From: Zea mays | Taxonomy: Eukaryota; Streptophyta; Magnoliopsida; Poales; Poaceae | Assembly: GCF_902167145.1 (NCBI RefSeq) | Contig: NW_023366838.1 | Coordinates: 434,001-498,000 of the forward strand | Length of the DNA stretch: 64,000 nucleotides | Direction of reading: 5' to 3' | In this document: positions 46,172-61,100 of the stretch, in pieces | Position numbering within the stretch: position 1 is the stretch's first letter | How the letters are laid out: the number at the start of each line of letters is the position of its first letter | Notes under the pieces: model-generated | The model's database searches: none | What the model saw: only the letters and a program-made list of their open reading frames with translations | What the model was told of the DNA's origin: nothing | Made by a program: the position numbers and the translations under genes

Positions 46172-49100
46172 TGTTAGCCTTCAGTATTATTGAAAATGAT
46201 CGTTCATGGCTATTTTCGACAAAATGGGGGTTGTGTGGCCATTGATCATCGATCAGAGGCTCGTACACCTCACCCCACATATGTTTCCTTGCCATAGATC
46301 ACATTCTTGGATTTCTAGTGGAGACCATTTCTTGGGCAAAAATCCGAATGTGTTAGCCTTCGGTATTATTGAAAATTGTCATTCATGGCTATTTTTGACA
46401 AAAATGGGGGTTGTGTGGCCATTAATCTTTGACCAGAGGCTCATACACCTCACTACACATATGTTTCCTTGCCATAGATCACATTCTTGGATTTATGGTG
46501 GAGACCATTTCTTGGTCAAAAATCCGTAGGTGTTAGCCTTCAGTGTCATTGAAAATGGTCGTTCATGGCTATTTCTGACAAAAATGGGGGTTGTGTGGCC
46601 ATTGATCATCGACCAGAGGCTCGTACACTTCACCCCATATAGGTTTTCTTGCCATAGATCACATTCTTGGATTTCTGGTGGAGACCATTTCTTAGTCAAA
46701 AATCCGTTGGTGTTAGCCTTCGGTATTATTGAAAATGGTCGTTCATGGCTATTTTCGACTAAAATGGGGGTTGCGTGGCCATTTATAATCGACCAGAGGC
46801 TCATACACCTCACCCCACATGTGTTTCCTTGCCATAGATCACATTCTTGGATTTCTGGTGGAGACCATTTATTGTTCAAAAATTTGTACGTGTTAGCCTT
46901 CAGTATTATTGAAAATGGTCATTCATGGCTATTTTCGACAAAAATGGGGGTTGTGTGGCCATTGATCGTCGACCAGAGGCTCGTAAACCTCACCCCACAT
47001 ATGTTTCCTTGCCATAGATCACATTCTTTGATTTCTGGTGGAGACCATTTCTTGGTCAAAAATCTGAATGTTTTAGCCTTCGGTACTATTGAAAATGGTC
47101 GTTCAGGGCTATTTTCGACAAAAATGGGGGTTGTGTGGCCATTGATATTCGACCAAAGTCTCATACACCTCACTACACATGTTTCCTTTCCATATATCAC
47201 ATTCTTGGATTTATGGTGGAGACCATTTCTTGGTAAAAAATCCGTAGGTGTTAGCGTTCAGTGTCATTGAAAATGGTTGTTCATGGCTATTTTCGACAAA
47301 AATGGGGTTTGTGTGGCCATTGATCATCGACCAGAAGCTCGTAGACTTCACCCCACATATGTTTTCTTGCCATAGATCACATTCTTGGATTTCTGGTGGG
47401 GACCATTTCTTGGTCAAAAATTCGTTGGTGTTAGCCTTCGGTATTATTGAAAATGGTCGTTCATGGCTATTTTCGACAAAAATGGGGGTTGTGTGGCCAT
47501 TTATCATCGACCAGAGGCTCATACACCTCACCCCACATATGTTTCCTTGCCATAGATCACATTCTTGGATTTCTGGTGGAGACCATTTCTTGGTAAAAAA
47601 TCCGTAGGTGTTAGCCTCTGGTATTATTGAAAATGGCCGTTCATGGCTATTTTCATCAAAAATGGGGGTTGTGTGGCCATTTATCATCGACCAGAGGCTC
47701 GTACACCTCACCCCACATATGTTTCCTTACCATAGATCACATTCTTGGATTTTTGGTGGAGACCATTTCTTGGTCAAAAATTCGTACGTGTTAGCCTTCA
47801 GTATTATTGAAAATGGTCGTTCATGGCCATTTTCGACAAAATGGGGGTTGTGTGGCCATTGATCATCGACCAGAGGCTCGTACACCTCACCCCACATATG
47901 TTTCCTTGCCATAGATCACATTCTTGGATTTCTGGTGGAGACCATTTCTTGGGCAAAAATCTGAATGTGTTAGCCTTCGGTATTTTTGAAAATGGTCATT
48001 CATGGCTATTTTCGACAAAAATGGGGGTTGTGTTGCCATTGATCTTCGATCAGAGGCTCATACACCTCACTACACATATGTTTCCTTGCCATAGATCAAA
48101 TTCTTGGATTTATGGTGGAGACCATTTCTTGGTCAAAAATCCATAGGTGTTAGCCTTCAGTGTCATTCAAAATGGTCGTTCATGGTTATTTTCGACAAAA
48201 ATGGGGGTTGTGTGGCCATTGATCATCGACCAGAGGCTCGTACACTTCACCCCACATATGTTTTCTTGCCATAGATCACATTCTTGGATTTCTGGTGGAG
48301 ACCATTTCTTGGTCAAAAATCTGTTGGTGTTAGCCTTCGGTATTATTGAAAATGGTCGTTCATGGCTATTTTCGACTGAAATGGGGGTTGTGTGGCCATT
48401 TATCATCGACCAGAGGCTCATACACCTCACCCCACATATGTTTCCTTGCCATAGATCACATTCTTTGATATCTGGTGGAGACCATTTCTTGGTCAAAAAT
48501 CCGTACGTGTTAGCCTTCGCTATTATTGAAAATGGTCATTCATGGCTATTTTCGACAAAATGGGGGTTGTGTGGCCATTGATCATCGACCAAGGGCTCGT
48601 ACACCTCACCCCACATATGTTTCCTTGCCATAGGTCACATTCTTTGATTTCTGGTGGAGACCATTTCTTGGTAAAAAATCCGAATGTGTTAGCCTTCGGA
48701 ACTATTGAAAATGGTCGTTCATGGCTATTTTCGATAAAAATGGGGGTTGTGTGGCCATTGATATTGGACCAGAGGCTCATACACCTCACTACACATATGT
48801 TTCCTTGGCATAGATCACATTCTTGGATTTATGGTGGAGACCATTTCTTGGACAAAAATCCGTAGGTGTTAGCCTTCAGTGTCATTGAAAATGGTCGTTC
48901 ATGGCTATTTTCGACAAAAAATAGGGTTGTGTGGCCATTGATCGTCGACCAGAGGCTCATACACCTCACCCCACATATGTTTCCTTGCCATAGATCACAT
49001 TCTTGGATTTCTGGTGGAGACCATTTCTTGGTCAAAAATCCGTAGGTGTTAGCCTTCGGTATTATTGAAAATGGTCGTTCATGGCTATTTTCGACAAAAA

Positions 49101-52100
49101 TGGGGGTTGTGTGGCCATTGATCATCGACCAGAGGCTCATACACCTCACCCCACATATGTTTCCTTGCCATAGATCACATTCTTGGATTTCTGGTGGAGA
49201 CCATTTCTTGGTCAAAAATCCGTAGGTGTTAGCCTCTAGTATTATTGAAAATGGTCGCTCATGGCAATTTTCATAAAAAATGGGGGTTGTGTGGCCATTT
49301 ATCATCGACTAGAGGCTCATAAACCTCACCCCGCAAATGTTTCCTTGCCATAGATCATATTCTTGGATTTCTGGTGGAGACCATTTCTTGGTCAAAAACT
49401 CGTACGTGTTAGCCTTCGGTATTATTGAAAATGGTCGTTCATGGCTATTTTCGGCAAAATGGGGGTTGTGTGGCCATTGATCATCGACCAGAGGCTCGTA
49501 CACCTCACCCCACATATGTTTCCTTGCCATAGATCACATTCTTGGATTTCTGGTGGAGACCATTTCTTGGGCAAAAATCTGAATGTGTTAGCCTTTGGTA
49601 TTTTTGAAAATGGTCATTCATGGCTATTTTCGACAAAAATGGGGGTTGTGTGGCCATTGATCTTCGACCAGAGGCTCATACACCTCACTACACATATGTT
49701 TCCTTGCCATAGATCACATTCTTGGATTTATGGTGGAGACCATTTCTTGGTCAAAAATCCGTAGGTGTTAGCCTTCAGTGTCATTGAAAATGGTCGTTCA
49801 TGCCTATTTTTGACAAAAATTAGGGTTGTGTGGCCATTGATCGTCGACCAGAGGCTCATACACCTCACCCACATATGTTTCCTTGCCGTAGATCACATTA
49901 TTCGATTTCTGGTGGAGACCATTTCTTGGTCAAAAATCCGTAGGTGTTAGCCTTCGGTATTATTGAAAATGGTTGTTCATGGCTATTTTCGACAAAAATG
50001 GGGGTTGTGTGGCCATTGATCATCGACTAGAGGCTCATACACCTCACCCCACATATGTTTCCTTGCCATAGATCACATTCTTGGATTTCTAGTGGAGACC
50101 ATTTCTTGGTCAAAAATCCGTAGGTGTTAGCCTCTAGTATTATTGAAAATGGTCGCTCATGGCTATTTTCATAAAAAATGGGGGTTGTGTGGCCATTTAT
50201 CATCGACTACAGGCTCATAAACCTCACCCCACATATGTTTCCTTGCCATAGATCACATTCTTGGATTTCTGGTGGAGACCATTTTTTGGTCAAAAACTCG
50301 TACGTGTTAGCCTTCGGTATTATTGAAAATGGTCGTTCATGGCTACTTTCGGCAAAATGGGGGTTGTGTGGCCATTGATCATCGACCAGAGGCTCGTACA
50401 CCTCACCCCACATATGTTTCCTTGCCATATATCACATTCTTGGATTTCTGGTGGAGACCATTTCTTGGGCAAAAATCCGAATGTGTTAGCCTTTGGTATT
50501 TTTGAAAATGGTCATTCATGGCTATTTTCGACAAAAATGGGGGTTGTGTGGCCATTGATCTTCGACCAGAGGCTCATACACCTCACTACACATATGTTTC
50601 CTTGCCATAGATCACATTCTTGGATTTATGGTGGAAACCATTTCTTGGTCAAAAATCCGTAGGTGTTAGCCTTCAGTGTCATTGAAAATGGTCGTTCATG
50701 GCTATTTTCGAGAAAAATTAGGGTTGTGTGGCCATTGATCGTCGACCAGAGGCTCATACACCTCACCCCACATATGTTTCCTTGCTGTAGATCACATTCT
50801 TGGATTTCTGGTGGAGACCATTTCTTGGTCAAAAATCCGTAGTTGTTAGCCTTCGGTATTATTGAAAATGGTTGTTCATGGGTATTTTCGACAAAAATGG
50901 GGGTTGTGTGGCCATTGATCATCGACCAGAGGCTCATAAACCTCACCCCACATATGTTTCCTTGCCATAGATCACATTCTTGGATTTCTGGTGGAGACCA
51001 TTTCTTGGTCAAAAACTCGTACGTGTTAGCCTTCGGTATTATTGAAAATGGTCGTTCATGGCTATTTTCGGCAAAATGGGGGTTGTGTGGCCATTAATCA
51101 TCGACCAGAGGCTCGTACACCTGACCCCACATATGTTTCCTTGCCATATCTCATATTCTTGTATTTCTGGTGGAGACCATTTCTTGGGCAAAAATCCGAA
51201 TGTGTTAGCCTTTGGTATTTTTGAAAATGGTCATTCATGGCTATTTTCGACAAAAATGGGGGTTGTGTGGCCATTGATCTTTGACCAGAGGCTAATACAC
51301 CTCACTACACATATGTTTCCTTGCCATAGATCACATTCTTGGATTTATGGTGGAGACCATTTCTTGGTCAGAAATCCATAGGTGTTAGTGTTTAGTGTCA
51401 TTGAAAATGGTCGTTCATGGCTATTTTCGACAAAAATGGGGGTTGTGTGGCCATTGATCATCGACCAGAGGCTCGTACACTTCACCCCACATATGTTTTC
51501 TTTCCATAGATCACATTCTTGGATTTCTGGAGGAGACCATTCCTTGGTCAAAAATCTGTTGGTGTTAGCCTTCGGTATTATTGAAAATGGTCGTACATGG
51601 CTATTTTGGACTAAAATGGGGGTTGTGTGGCCATTTATCATCGACCAGAGGCTCGTGCAATTCACCCCACATATGTTTCCTTGCCATAGATCACATTCTT
51701 GGATTTCCGGTGGAGACCATTTCTTGGTCAAAAATTGGTACGTGTTAGCCTTCAGTATTATTGAATATGGTCATTCATGGCTATTTTCGACAAAAATGGG
51801 GGTTATGTGGCCAATGATCATCGACTAGAGGCTCGTACACCTCACCCCACAAATGTTTCCTTGCCATAGATCACATTCTTGGATTTTCGGTGGAGACCAT
51901 TTATTGGTCAAAAATCTGTACGTGTTAGCCTTCAGTATTACTGAAAATGGTCATTCATGGCTATTTTCGACAAAAATGGGGGTTGTGTGGCCATTGATCA
52001 TCGACCAGAGGCTCCTAAACCTCACCCCACATATGTTTCCTAGCCATAGATCACATTCTTTGATTTCTGGTGGAGACCATTTCTTGGTCAAAAATCTGAA

Positions 52101-55100
52101 TTTTTTAGCCTTCGGTACTATTGAAAATGGTCGTTCATGGCTATTTTCGACAAAAATGGGGGTTATGTGGCCATTGATATTCGACCAAAGGCTCATACAC
52201 GTCACTACACATATGTTTCCTTGCCATAGACCACATTCTTGGATTTATTGTGGAGACCATTTCTTGGTCAAAAATCCGTAGGTGTTAGCCTTCAGTGTCA
52301 TTGAAAATGGTCGTTCATGGCTAGATTCGACAAAAATGGGGTTTGTGTGGCCATTGATCATCGACCAAAGGCTCGTACACTTCACCCCACATATGTTTTC
52401 TTGCCAGAGATCACAATCTAGGATTTCTGCTGGAGACCAATTATTGGTCAAAAATCTGTTGGTGTTAGCCTTCGGTATTATTGAAAATGGTCGTTCATGG
52501 ATATTTTCGAATAAAATGGGGGTTGTGTGGCCATTTATCATCGACCAGAGGCTCATACACCTCACCCCACATATGTTTCCTTGCCATAGATCACATTCTT
52601 GGATTTCTTGTGGAGACCATTTCTTGGTCAAAAATCCGTACGTGTTAGACTTCGGTATTATTGAAAATGGTCATTCATGGCTATTTTCGACAAAAATGGG
52701 GGTTGTGTGGCCAATGATCATCAACCAGAGGATCGTAAACCTCACCCCACATATGTTTCCTTGCCATAGATCACATTCTTGGATTTCTAGTGGAGACCAT
52801 TTCTTGGTCAAAAATCCGTAGGTGTTAGCCTCTAGTATTATTGAAAATGGTCGCTCATGGCTATTTTCATAAAAAATGGGGGTTGTGTGGCCATTTATCA
52901 TCGACTAGAGGCTCATAAACCTCACCCCACATATCTTTCCTTGCCATAGATCACATTCTTGGATTTCTGGTGGAGACCATTTCTTGGTCAAAAACTCGTA
53001 CGTGTTAGCCTTCGGTATTATTGAAAATGGTCGTTCATGGCCATTTTCGGCAAAATAGGTGTTGTGTGGCCATTGATCATCGACCAGAGGCTCGTACACC
53101 TCACCCCACATATGTTTCCTTGCCATAGATCACATTCTTGGATTTCTGGTGGAGACCATTTCTTGGGCAAAAATCCGAATGTGTTAGCCTTTGGTATTTT
53201 TGAAAATGGTCATTCATGGCTATTTTCAACAAAAATGGGGGTTGTGTGGCCATTGATCTTCGACCAGAGGCTCATACACCTCACTACACATATGTTTCCT
53301 TGCCATAGATCACATTCTTGGATTTATGGTGGAAACCATTTCTTGGTCAAAAATCCGTAGGTGTTAGCCTTCAGTGTCATTGAAAATGGTCGTTCATGGC
53401 TATGTTCGACAAAAATTAGGGTTGTGTGGCCATTGATCATCGACTAGAGGCTCATACACCTCACCCCACATATGTTTCCTTGCTGTAGATCACAATCTAG
53501 GATTTCTGGTGGAGACCATTTCTTGGTCAAAAATCCGTTGGTGTTAGCCTTCGGTATTATTGAAAATGGTCGTTCATGGATATTTTCGACTAAAATGGGG
53601 GTTGTGTGGCCATTTATCATCGACCAGAGGCTCATACACCTCACCCCACATATGTTTCCTTGCCATAGATCACATTCTTGGATTTCTGGTGGAGACCATT
53701 TCTTGGTCAAAAATCCGTACGTGTTAGCCTTCGGTATTATTGAAAATGGTCATTCATGGCTATTTTCGACAAAAATGGGGGTTGTGTGGCCAATGATCAT
53801 CAACTAGAGGCTCGTAAACCTCACCCCACATATGTTTCCTTGCCATAGATCACATTCTTTGATTTCTGGTGGAGACCATTTTTTGGTCAAAAATCCGAAT
53901 GTGTTAGCCTTCAGTGTCATTGAAAATGGTCGTTCATGGCTATTTTTGACAAAAATTAGGGTTGTGTGGCCATTGATCATCGACCAGAGGCTCGTACACC
54001 TCAACCCACATATGTTTTCTTGCCATAGTTCACATTCTTGGATTTATGGTGGAGACCATTTTTTGGTCAAAAATCCATAGTTGTTAGCCTTCAGTGTCAT
54101 TGAAAATGGTTGTTCATGGCTACTTTCGACAAAAATAGGGGTTGTGTGGCCATTGATCATCGACTAGAGGCTCATACACCTCACCCCACATATGTTTCTT
54201 TGCCATAGATCACATTCTTGGATTTCTGGTGGAGACCATTTCTTGGTCAAAAATCCGTAGGTGTTAGCCTTCGGTATTATTGAAAATGGTCGTTCATGGC
54301 TATTTTCGACAAAATGGGGGTTGTGTGGCCATTGATCATCGACCAGAGGCTCATACACCTCACCCCACATATGTTTCCTTGCCATAGATCACATTCTTGG
54401 ATTTCTGATGGAGACCATTTCTTGGGAAAAAAATCCGAATGTGTTAGCCTTCGGTATTTTTGAAAATGGTCATTCATGGCTATTTTCGACAAAATGGGGG
54501 TTGTGTGGCCATTGATCTTCGACCAGAGGCTCATACACCTCACTACACATATGTTTCCTTGCCATAGATCACATTCTTTGATTTATGGTGGAGACCATTT
54601 CTTGGTCAGAAATCCATAGGTGTTAGCCTTTAGTGTCATTGAAAATGGTCGTTCATGGCTATTTTCGACAAAAATGGGGGTTGTGTGGCCATTGATCATC
54701 GACCAGAGGCTCGTACACTTCACCCCACATATGTTTTCTTGCCATAGATCACATTCTTGGATTTCTGGAGGAGACCATTTCTTGGTCAAAAATCTGTTGG
54801 TGTTAGCCTTCGATATTATTGAAAATGGTCGTTCATGGCTATTTTTGACTAAAATGGGGGTTGTGTGGCCATTTATCATCAACCAGAGGCTCGTACAATT
54901 CACCCCACATATGTTTCCTTGCCATAGATCACATTCTTGGATTTCTGGTGGAGACCATTTCTTGGTCAAAAATCCGTACGTGTTAGCCTTCGGTATTATT
55001 GAAAATGGTCATTCATGGCTATTTTCGACAAAAATGGGGGTTGTGTGGCCATTGATCTTCGACCAGAGGCTCATACACCTCACTACACTTATGTTTCCTT

Positions 55101-58100
55101 GCCATAGATCACATTCTTGGATTTATGGTGGAGACCATTTTTTGGTCAAAAATCCATAGGTGTTAGCCTTCAGTGTCATTGAAAATGGTCGTTCATGGCT
55201 ATTTTTGACAAAAATGGGGGTTGTGTGGCCATTGATCATCGACCAGAGGCTCGTACACTTCACCCCACATATGTTTTCTTGCCATAGATCACATTCTTGG
55301 ATTTCTAGAGGAGACCATTTCTTGGTCAAAAATCTGTTGGTGTTAGCCTTCGGTATTATTGAAAATGGTCGTTCTTGGCTATTTTTGACTACAATGGGGG
55401 TTGTGTGGCCATTTCTCATTGACCGGAGGCTCGTACAATTCACCCCACATATGTTTCCTTGCCATAGATCACATTCTTGGATTTCTGGTGGAGACCATTT
55501 CTTGGTCAAAAATCCGTACGTGTTAGCCTTCGGTATTATTGAAAATGGTCATTCTTGGCTATTTTCGACACAAATGGGGGTTGTGTGGCCATTGATCTTC
55601 GACCAGAGGCTCATACACCTTACTACACATATGTTTCCTTGCCATAGATCACATTCTTGGATTTATGGTGGAGACCATTTCTTGGTCAAAAATCCATAGG
55701 TGTTAGCCTTCAGTGTCATTGAAAATGGTCGTTCATGGCTATTTTCGACAAAAAATGGGGGTTGTGTGGCCATTGATCATTGACCAGAGGCTCGTACACT
55801 TCACCCCACATATGTTTTCTTGCCATAGATCAGAATCTTGGATTTCTCGTGGAGACCATTTGTTGGTCAAAAATTCGTAGGTGTTAGCCTTCAGTGTCAT
55901 TGAAAATGGTCATTCATGGCTATTTTCGACAAAAATGGGGGTTGTGTCGCCATTGATCATCGACCACAGGATCGTACACCTCACCCCACATAAGTTTCCT
56001 TGCCATATATCACATTCTTGGATTTCCGGTGGAGACCATTTCTTGGTCAAAAATCCGTAGGTGTTAGCCTTCGGTATTATTGAAAATGGTCGTTCATGGC
56101 TATTTTCGACAAAAATGGGGGTTGTGTGGCAATTGATCATCGACCAAAGGCTCATACACCTCACCCCACATGTGTTTCCTGGCCATAGACCACATTCTTG
56201 GATTTCTGGTGGTGACCATTTCTTGGTAAAAAATCCGTAGGTGTTAGCCTTCGGTATTATTGAAAATGGTCGTTCATGGCTATTTTCGAAAAAATGGGGG
56301 TTGTGTGGCCATTGATCATCGACCAAAGGCTCATACACCTCACCCCACATATGTTTCCTTGCCATAGACCACATTCTTGGATTTCTGGTGGAGACCATTT
56401 GTTGGTCAAAAATCCGTAGGTGTTAGCTTTCGGTATTATTGAAAATGGTCGTTCATGGCTATTTTCATCAAAAATGGGGGTTGTTTGGCCATTTATCATC
56501 GACCAGAGGCTCGTACACCTCACCCCACATATGTTTCCTTGCCATAGAGCACACTCTTGGATTTCTGGTGGAGACCATTTCTTGGTCAAAAATTCGTACA
56601 TGTTAGCCTTCGGTATTATTGAAAATGGTCGTTCATGGCTATTTTCGACAAAATGGGGGTTGTGTGGCCATTGATCATCGACCAGAGGCTCGTACACCTC
56701 ACCCACATATGTTTCCTTGCTGAAGATCACATTCTTGGATTTCTGGTAGAGACCATTTCTTGGTCAAAAATCCGTACGTGTTAGCCTTCGGTATTATTGA
56801 AAATGGTCGTTCATTGCTATTTTTGACAAAATAGAGGTTCTGTGGCCATTGATCATCGACCAGAGGCTCATACACCTCACCCACATATTTTTCCTTGACA
56901 TAGACCACATTTTTGGATTCTGGTGGTGACCATTTCTTGGGCAAAAATCCGGATGTGTTAGCCTTCGGTATTATTCAAAATGGTCATTCATGGCTATTTT
57001 CGACAAAAATGGGGGTTGTGTGGCCATTTATCTTCAACCAGAGGCTCATACACCTCACTACACATATGTTTTCTTGCCATAGATCACATTCTTGGATCTA
57101 TGGTGGAGACCAGTTCTTGGTCTAAAATCCATAGGTGTTAGCCTTCAGTGTCATTGAAAATAGTCGTTCATGGCAATTTTCGACAAAAATGGGGGTTGTG
57201 TGGCCATTGATAATCGACCAGGTGCTTGTACACCTCACCCCACATATGTTTCCTTGCCATAGATCACATTCTTGGATTTCTAGTGGAGACCATTTCTTGG
57301 ACAAAAATCCGTATGTGTTAGCCTTTGGTATTATTGAAAATGGTCGTTCATGGCTATTTTCGACAAAAATGGGGGTTGTGTGGCCATTTATCATCGACCA
57401 GAGGCTCGTACACCTCACCCCACATATTTTTAATTGCCATAGATCACAATCTTGGATTTCTCGTGGAGACCATTTCTTGGTCAAAAATCCATACGTGTTA
57501 GCCTTCGGTATTATTGAAAATGGTCGTTCATGGCTGTTTTCGACAAAAATGGGGGTTGTGTGGCCATTGATCATCGACCAGAGGCTCGTACACCTCACCC
57601 CAAATATGTTCCTTGCCATAGATCATATTCTTGGATTTCTGGTGGAGACGATTTCTTGGTCAAAAATCTGTAGGTGTTAGCCTTCGGAATTATTGAAAAT
57701 GGTCGTTCATGGCTATTTTCGACAAAAAATGGGGGTTGTGTGGCCATTGATCATCGATCAGAGGCTCGTACACCTCACCCCACATATGTTTCCTTGCCAT
57801 AGATCACATTCTTGGATTTCTGGTGGAGACCATTTAATGGTCAAAAATCTGTAGGTGTTAGCCTTCGGTATTATTCTAAATGGTCGTTCATGGCTATTTT
57901 CAACAAAAATGGGGGTTGTGTGGCCATTGATCATCGACCAGAGGCTCATACACCTCACCCCACATATGTTTCCTTGTCATAGATCACATTCTTGGATTTC
58001 TGGTGGAGACCATTTCTTGGTAAAAAATTCGTACGTGTTAGCCTTCGGTATTATTGAAAATGGTCATTCATGGCTATTTTTAACACAAATGGGGGTTGTG

Positions 58101-61100
58101 TGGCCATTGATCTTCGACCAGAGGCTCATACACCTCACTACACATATGTTTCCTTGCCATAGATCACATTCTTGGATTTATGGTGGAGACCATTTCTTGG
58201 TCAAAAATCCATAGGTGTTAGCCTTCAGTGTCATTGAAAATGGTCGTTCATGGCTATTTTCGTCAAAAATGGAGGTTGTGTGGCCATTGATCATCGACCA
58301 AAGGCTCGTACACTTCACCCCACAAATGTTTTCTTGCCATAGATCACAATCTTGAATTTCTCGTGGACACCATTTGTTGGTCAAAAATTCGTAGGTGTTA
58401 GCCTTCACTATCATTGAAAATGGTCATTCATGGCTATTTTCGACAAAAATGGGGGTTGTGTCGCCATTGGTCATCGACCAGAGGCTCGTACACCTCACCC
58501 CACATAAGTTTCCTTGCCATAGATCACATTCTTGGATTTCTGGTGGAGACCATTTCTTGGTCAAAAATCCGTAGGTGTTAGCCTTCGGTATTATTGAAAA
58601 TGGTCGTTCATGGCTATTTTCGACAAAAATGGGGGTTGTGTGGCAATTGATCATCGACCAAAGGCTCATACACCTCACCCCACATATGTTTCCTTGCCAT
58701 AGACCACATTCTTGGATTTCTGGTGGAGACCATTTCTTGGTCAAAAATCCATAGGTGTTAGCCTTCAGTGTCATTGAAAATGGTCGTTCATGGCTATTTT
58801 CGACCAAAATGTGGGTTGTGTGGCCATTGATCATCGACCAGAGGCTCGTACACTTCACCCCACATATGTTTTCTTGCTATAGATCACATTCTTGGATTTC
58901 TGGTGGAGACCATTTCTTGGTCAAAAATCTGTTGGTGTTAGCCTTCGGTATTATTGAAAATGGTCGTTCATGGCTATTTTCGACTAAAATGGGGGTTGTG
59001 TGGCCATTTATCATCGACCAGAGGATCGTACACCTTACCCCACATATGTTTACTTGCCATAGATCACATTCTTGGATTTCTGGTGGAGACCATTTCTTGG
59101 TTAAAAATCCGTACATGTTAGCCTTCGGTATTATTGAAAATGGTCATTTATGGCTATTTTCGACAAAAATGGGGTTGTGTGGCCATTGAATATCGACCAG
59201 AGGCTCGTACACCTCACCCCACATATGTTTCCTTGCCATAGATCACATTCTTGGATTTCTGGTGGTGACCATTTTTGGTCAAAAATCCGTAGGTGTTAGC
59301 CTTCGGTATTATTGAAAATGGTCGTTCATAGCTATTTTCGACAAAAATGGGGGTTGTGTGGCCATTGATCATCGACCAAAGGCTCATACACCTCACCCCA
59401 CATATGTTTCCTTGTCATAGACCACATTCTTGGATTTCTGGTAGAGACCATTTGTTGGTCAAAAATCCGTAGGTGTTAGCCTTCGGTATTATTGAAAATG
59501 GTCGTTCATGGCTATTTTCATCAAAAATGGGGGTTGTGTGGCCATTTATTATCAACCAGAGGCTCGTACACCTCACCCCACATATGTTTCCTTGCCATAG
59601 ATCACATTCTTGGATTTCTAGTGGAGACCATTTCTTGGTCAAAAATTCGTACGTGTTAGCCTTCGGTATTATTGAAAATGGTCGTTCATGGCTATTTTCG
59701 ACAAAATAGAGGTTCTGTGGCCATTGATCATCGACCAGAGGCTCATACACCTCACCCACATATGTTTCCTTGCCGTAGATCACATTCTTGGATTTCTGGT
59801 GGAGACCATTTCTTGGGCAAAAATCCGAATGTGTTAGCCTTCGGTATTATTGAAAATGGTTATTCATGGCTATTTTCGACAAAAATGGGGGTTGTGTGGC
59901 CATTTATCTTCAACCAGAGGCTCATACACCTCACTACACATATGTTTTCTTGCCATAGATCACATTCTTGGATCTATGGTGGGGACCAGTTCTTGGTCAA
60001 AAATCCATAGGTGTTAGCCTTCAGTGTCATTGAAAATGGTCGTTCATGGCTATTTTCGACAATAATGGGGGTTGTGTGGCCATTGATAATCGACCAGAGG
60101 CTCATACACCTCACCCCACATATGTTTCCTTGCCATAGATCACATTCTTGGATTTCTGGTGGAGACCATTTCTTGGTCAAAAATCCGTAGGTGTTAGCCT
60201 TCGGTATCATTGAAAATGGTCGTTCATGGCTATTTTCGACAAAAATGGGGTTTGTGTGGCCATTGATCATCGACCAGAGGCTCATACACCTCACCCCACA
60301 TATGTTTTATTGCCATAGATCAAAATCTTGGATTTCTCATGGAGACCATTTCTTGGTCAAAAATCCGTACATGTTAGCCTTCGATATTATTGAAAATGGT
60401 CGTTCATGGCTATTTTCGACAAAAATGGGGGTTGTGTGGCCATTGATCATCGACCAGAGGCTCGTACACCTCACCCCACATATGTTTCCTTGCCATAGAT
60501 CAAATTATTGGATTTCTGGTGGAGACCATTTCTGGTCAAAAATCCGTAGGTGTTAGCCTTCGATATTATTATAAATGGTCGTTCATGGCTATTTTCGAAA
60601 CAATGGGGGTTGTGTGGCCATTGATCATCGACCAGAGGCTCATACACCTCACCCCACATATGTTTCCTTGCCATAGATCACATTCTTGGATTTCTAGTGG
60701 AGACCATTTCTTGGGCAAAAATCCGAATGTGTTAGCCTTCGGTATTTTTGAAAATGGTCATTCATGGCTATTTTCGATAAAAATGAGGGTTGTTTTGCCA
60801 TTGATCTTCGACCAGAGGCTCATACACCTCACTACACTTATGTTTCCTTGCCATATATCATATTCTTGGATTTATGGTGGAGACCATTTCTTGGTCAAAA
60901 ATCCATATGTGTTAGCCTTTAGTGTCATTGAAAATGGTCGTTCATGGCTATTTTCGACAAAATAGAGGTTCTGTGGCCATTGGTCATCGACCAGAGGCTC
61001 ATACACCTCACCCCACATATGTTTCCTTGCCATAGATCACATTCTTGGATTTCTGGTGGAGACCATTTCTTGGTCAAAAATCAGTAGGTGTTAGCCTTCG

